From CADEDH01 sp963732695 (lineage in GTDB: Bacteria > Actinomycetota > Acidimicrobiia > Acidimicrobiales > SZUA-35), in the NCBI GenBank assembly GCA_963732695.1, contig CAVTAP010000001.1, forward strand, positions 186,001-250,000: 64,000 nt of DNA, read 5' to 3'. Numbering within the stretch: position 1 is the first letter of the stretch; the number at the start of each line of letters is the position of its first letter. The notes beneath the pieces were generated by a model, which did no database searches, had not been told where the DNA came from, and saw only the letters and a list, made by a program, of their open reading frames with translations. Below, one piece after another: positions 61,601 to 64,000 of the stretch. A program made the translations under genes and the position numbers.

Positions 61601-62376
61601 GGGTCTGGCTGTCGGCCCACCCCGGGCCCGACGTCGACCGCCTGGCCTCGCTGGCGTCCCACCTGGTGCGGCGCAGCGTGTGGATCGTGGGCGGTGACGG
61701 CTGGGCCTACGACATCGGTTTCGGTGGGCTCGACCATGTGCTGGCGTCGGGGCGGGATGTCAACGTGCTCGTGCTCGACACCGAGGTCTACTCCAACACC
61801 GGGGGTCAGACGTCGAAGTCGACCCCCCGGGCCGCCATCGCCAAGTTCTCGGCCGGGGGCAAGACCCAGGCCAAGAAGGATCTGGGCATGCTGGCCATGG
61901 CCTACAGCGACGTCTACGTGGCCCACGTGGCCATGGGGGCCAACATGACCCAGACGGTGAAGGCGCTGGCCGAGGCGGCGGCCCACCCCGGTCCGTCGCT
62001 GGTGATCGCCTACAGCCCGTGCATCGCCCACGGCATCGACATGGCCACGATGATGGAGCACCAGAAGGCGGCGGCCGAGAGCGGCTACTGGCCCCTGTAC
62101 CGGTATGACCCGCACCGCGACGCGGCGGGCGACCATCCGCTGCACCTCGACAGCCGCAAGCCCACCCGCACCTTCCAGGACTTCGCCCAGACCGAGGCCC
62201 GCTTCGCCCTGCTGGCCCGGGCCAACCCGGAGCGGGCCGAGGCCCTGATGGCCGAGGCCCAGCGCGACATCGACGACCGGTGGCATCTGTACGAGCAGAT
62301 GGTGAGCGTGGAGCGCACCGCCCGGTTCGGCCTCATCGACGACGAGGATCACCCCCACGAGGAGGCCAGGCGATGA
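58693..62376 (+). CDS. nifJ: pyruvate:ferredoxin (flavodoxin) oxidoreductase, single chain
   Basis: 1227 residues, the length of homodimeric PFOR. Converts pyruvate and CoA to acetyl-CoA and CO2, reducing ferredoxin or flavodoxin. Order: pyruvate-binding domain I (AIYPITPASAMGELAD; FTASQGLLLMIPNLYKIAGE), CoA domain, a 2x[4Fe-4S] domain with CIDCARCTLACPH near 725 and CTGCGVCVNVCP near 777, the proximal cluster and TPP domain with CAGCGETPY near 851, GGDGWAYDIGFGGLDHVL near 1000 and NTGGQTSKSTP near 1035. All expected cysteines are present. AGGAG precedes the ATG. Confidence 0.97.
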   Translation: MSLDELTHSQGRKAQADPTLPPHQRTVVDGNEAAARVAHKLSEVIAIYPITPASAMGELADAWSQAGTPNLWGDVPDVIEMQSEGGAAGAVHGAIQAGALTTSFTASQGLLLMIPNLYKIAGELSSTVIHVAARAVATHALSIFGDHSDVMAARQTGMALLSSASVQEAQDLALIAHAATLEARVPFLHFFDGFRTSHEVASIVPLDDATLAAMIDPDLVAAHRRRALDPDHPVLRGTAQNPDVFFQGREASGPYHRAVPGIVARAMDRFAALTGRRYELMSYTGHAEAERVLVLMGSASGPAADVVETLAAQGERVGLVTVHLYRPFDVAALLAALPPTARRLAVLDRTLEPGAPGEPLYLDVVAALAQGWPGAPQLSTAPAGPVPLVVRGRYGLASKEMTPAMVAAVLDELALDEPRRELTVGIVDDVGHTSVTPDPAAWPEADDVYRAVFHGLGSDGTVGANKNTVKIVGHHTGREVQGYFVYDSKKSGSTTTSHLRFSPRPIRAAYLITEADFVGVHHFASIERIDVLAPARPGATVLINSPYGPDGTWAHLPARARRQITERDLAVWVVDAAAVATAAGLGKRVNTVLQTCFFALSGLLPTDEAVAAVKQSIADTYGGRGELVLQRNLAAVDGAMPALARLVVPAAAAAASAPAADPMPLVPDTAPAFVREVTVTLLAGEGDRLPVSALPADGTFPTGTARWERRSLAAELPIWDESICIDCARCTLACPHAAIRIKVVVADALAGAPEGFRHRPWKGEDGAVAVIQVAPDDCTGCGVCVNVCPAHAKEAVKHKALNMAPAGEHREAERAGWEFFLGLPEHDRANLSLDTIKGSQLAQPLFEFSGACAGCGETPYLKLVSQMMGDRMVVANATGCSSIYGANLPTTPWTSGPEGRGPAWANSLFEDNAEFGLGMRMALDHQASAARSLLVELAPAVGPLADRLLGNDQADEAAIAAQRRDVDELRVWLSAHPGPDVDRLASLASHLVRRSVWIVGGDGWAYDIGFGGLDHVLASGRDVNVLVLDTEVYSNTGGQTSKSTPRAAIAKFSAGGKTQAKKDLGMLAMAYSDVYVAHVAMGANMTQTVKALAEAAAHPGPSLVIAYSPCIAHGIDMATMMEHQKAAAESGYWPLYRYDPHRDAAGDHPLHLDSRKPTRTFQDFAQTEARFALLARANPERAEALMAEAQRDIDDRWHLYEQMVSVERTARFGLIDDEDHPHEEARR

Positions 62377-63368
62377 CCGACCTGAGTACGAGTTACCTGG
62401 GCCTCGATCTGCCCCATCCGGTGGTGGCGTCGGCCTCGCCCCTCACCGGGTCGCTCGACACGCTGGCCGAGTTGGAGGCGGCGGGGGCGGCGGCCGTCGT
62501 GCTGCCGTCGCTGTTCGAGGAGCAGGTGGAGCACGCCGAGATGGTGCTCGACGGCACCCTGGTGCTGGGCCACGAGTTCGGCGAGGCCACCGACGGCTAC
62601 TTCCCCGCCTTGGACGACTACAACACCGGGGCCGAGGAGTACATCGACCTGCTGGTGGCGGCGAAGAAGGAGCTGTCCATCCCGGTGATCGCCAGCCTCA
62701 ACGGCACGTCGCCCGGGGGCTGGAGCCACTACGCCACAGCCCTGGAGGACGAGGGCGCCGACGCCATCGAGCTGAACGTGTACCACGTGGCGGCCGACGT
62801 GGATCTCAGCGGAGCCGAGGTGGAGGACCGGTACCTGCGCCTGGTGGAGTCGGTGCGGGCGGCGGTGCAGATCCCGCTGGCGGTGAAGGTGGGGCCGTTC
62901 TTCTCCTCGCCCGGCAACATGGCCCGGCGGCTGGAGGCGGCCGGGGCCGACGCCCTGGTGCTGTTCAACCGGTTCTACCAGCCCGACATCGACCTCGACC
63001 GGTTGGCCGTGACGCCCGATCTCACGCTGAGCACACCGGCCGAGCTGCGCCTGGTGCTGCGGTGGATGGCCATCCTCGAAGCCCACCTGGCCATCGATCT
63101 GGCCGCCACCACCGGCATCCACGACGCCGCCGGAGCGGTCAAGGCCCTGCTGTGCGGGGCCGACGTGGTGATGATGACCTCGGCCCTGCTGCTGTACGGC
63201 CCGGCCCACATCGGCACGGTGGTGGACGGGCTGCGGAGCTGGCTCACCGAGCGGGGCTACACCTCGGTCGAGCAGGCCCGGGGCAGCGTGAGCCACCGGA
63301 CCGTGGTCGACCCCAGCGCCTTCGAGCGCGCCAACTACATGCACGCCCTGGTCAACTACGGGAACTGA
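62373..63368 (+). CDS. dihydroorotate dehydrogenase-like flavoprotein linked to PFOR
   Basis: 331 residues. TSYLGLDLPHPVVASASPLT, PVIASLNGTSPGGWSHYATA, ALEDEGADAIELNVYHVAAD and LAVKVGPFFSSPGNMARRLE follow the DHOD fold with FMN-binding elements. This subgroup lies beside nifJ in many genomes and probably does not make pyrimidines; its role is unknown. ATG 62373 overlaps the nifJ stop (ATGA) with GGAGG upstream, so the two are translationally coupled. Confidence 0.9.
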   Translation: MTDLSTSYLGLDLPHPVVASASPLTGSLDTLAELEAAGAAAVVLPSLFEEQVEHAEMVLDGTLVLGHEFGEATDGYFPALDDYNTGAEEYIDLLVAAKKELSIPVIASLNGTSPGGWSHYATALEDEGADAIELNVYHVAADVDLSGAEVEDRYLRLVESVRAAVQIPLAVKVGPFFSSPGNMARRLEAAGADALVLFNRFYQPDIDLDRLAVTPDLTLSTPAELRLVLRWMAILEAHLAIDLAATTGIHDAAGAVKALLCGADVVMMTSALLLYGPAHIGTVVDGLRSWLTERGYTSVEQARGSVSHRTVVDPSAFERANYMHALVNYGN

Positions 63369-63372
63369 TCGC

Positions 63373-63849
63373 CTAGACCCCGACCCTGGCTCGATCCTTG
63401 CGTTCCAGGCCGAGCTGGGCGTCGGCCGAGAAGGGGCCGGGGCCGCCGACGGCGAGCATGACGAAGCCGGCGATCAACGACCAGTCGAGCTCGGCCCCGG
63501 CGGTGCCGGCGCCGATGTAGCCGATGTCCCGCCCGTACTTGGCCTTGATCACGGCCACCAGCAGCTGGACGATGAACAGCAGGGAGAACAGCCGGGTGGC
63601 CACACCGGCCAGGATGGCGAGCCCGCCGACCACTTCGAGGACGGCGGTGATGGGGGTCATGATCCCGGCGGCCGGGATGTCGATCGACCGGAAGAACTCC
63701 TCGTAGACGTCGAGGCCGTCGTCGAACTTCTTGTAGCCGTGCCAGAACATCGTGAGCCCCAGCACGACCCGCAGGAACGTGGGGGCCCACGGCCCCACTC
63801 GGCTCAGCGGCGTGCGGAGCTTCGCATACGACGATGCCAGTGCTTCCAT
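63373..63849 (-). CDS. DoxX-family membrane protein
   Basis: 158 residues with four transmembrane helices: FLRVVLGLTMFWHGYKKF, ITAVLEVVGGLAILAGVAT, LFSLLFIVQLLVAVIKAKYG and LDWSLIAGFVMLAVGGPG. Typical DoxX proteins act in quinone-linked redox or stress handling. ATG 63849 has GGGGAGGGA upstream. Convergent with the DHOD-like gene (4-nt gap). Confidence 0.87.
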   Translation of the reverse strand: MEALASSYAKLRTPLSRVGPWAPTFLRVVLGLTMFWHGYKKFDDGLDVYEEFFRSIDIPAAGIMTPITAVLEVVGGLAILAGVATRLFSLLFIVQLLVAVIKAKYGRDIGYIGAGTAGAELDWSLIAGFVMLAVGGPGPFSADAQLGLERKDRARVGV

Positions 63850-63914
63850 GGGTTGTCCCTCCCCAGAACTGCACCGCCGGATGGCGGTGCATCGCCGAAC
63901 AACATAGTCGCTGG

Positions 63915-64000
63915 TCAGTCCCGGTCGTGGTGGCAAACGGCCTCGACCAGGAACCCGAACGGATCCCGCCAGAACGCAGCGAAGTAGGGCTGGGGGTACC
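63915..64000 (-). CDS. glyoxalase/VOC-family protein, C-terminal part (5' end outside window)
   Basis: On the minus strand the last 28 codons read YPQPYFAAFWRDPFGFLVEA then VCHHDRD and a stop. FWRDPxGFLxEAVC is the usual C-terminal end of vicinal-oxygen-chelate (glyoxalase-like) proteins, where the Glu is a metal ligand. Start lies beyond the right edge. Confidence 0.7.
   Translation of the reverse strand, partial: YPQPYFAAFWRDPFGFLVEAVCHHDRD

Noticed and set aside
58663..62358. 1231-codon minus-strand open frame opposite nifJ
   Set aside because: Composition (His, Gly, Val, Gln, Arg rich, no domains) is that of an antisense shadow of PFOR.

Overview
The window is a chromosomal segment of a very GC-rich bacterium, almost certainly an actinomycete-type organism (Actinomycetota). 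The mix of two F420-type luciferase-like oxidoreductases, two cytochrome P450s, a PknG-like kinase, a BTAD/SARP-type regulator, EthD, DUF2510 and 13E12-type HNH proteins would fit the Acidimicrobiia, but no rRNA or other phylogenetic marker is present, so the class is an inference. No tRNA, rRNA, CRISPR array, transposase or replication origin was seen.

Layout. 1-3.8 kb: nitroreductase end, arylamine N-acetyltransferase, P450 and a BTAD regulator. 3.8-4.7 kb: a CotH-like gene broken by about five frameshifts. 4.8-15.4 kb: a phospho-signalling locus of overlapping genes (coiled-coil protein, PknG-like kinase, PP2C phosphatase, VWA protein, FHA protein) facing a membrane-anchored Hsp70-type ATPase, with a TerC-family protein beside it. 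15.7-23 kb: sugar kinase, AlaX-type editing protein, orphan Flp pilin, Lrp/alanine dehydrogenase pair, acyl-CoA dehydrogenase-like protein, AlkB and LLM oxidoreductase. 23-33 kb: a catabolic stretch (P450, SDR, tandem EthD, LLM oxidoreductase, two-domain hydrolase, SMP-30 lactonase, APH-type kinase, Rieske protein). 33-41 kb: AIM24, phosphoglycerate-mutase-like phosphatase, a divergent pair of citrate synthases around an AT-rich operator, metalloprotease, acyltransferase, NTF2-like protein and an HNH protein.

41.3-48.2 kb is an accessory island: base composition is visibly less GC-rich, genes are small and sparse, two genes are broken (2OG oxygenase, ECF sigma factor), and a family of imperfect repeats lies between the genes. 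48.2-50.5 kb returns to normal: class V aminotransferase and a limonene-epoxide-hydrolase-like protein with an operator-embedded promoter.

50.5-56.4 kb (minus strand) encodes a complete corrinoid-dependent methyl-transfer system: corrinoid protein, DUF1638 protein, pterin methyltransferase, RamA-like reductive activator and a non-pyrrolysine MttB-family methyltransferase that carries a 1-nt frameshift. Close by, 58.7-63.4 kb carries a single-chain pyruvate:ferredoxin oxidoreductase overlapping a dihydroorotate-dehydrogenase-like gene. Together these suggest low-potential one-carbon and pyruvate chemistry next to clearly aerobic enzymes.

A window-wide pattern is that many first-of-operon genes have a TANNNT-like -10 box ending 6-8 nt before the start codon, which implies leaderless mRNAs.
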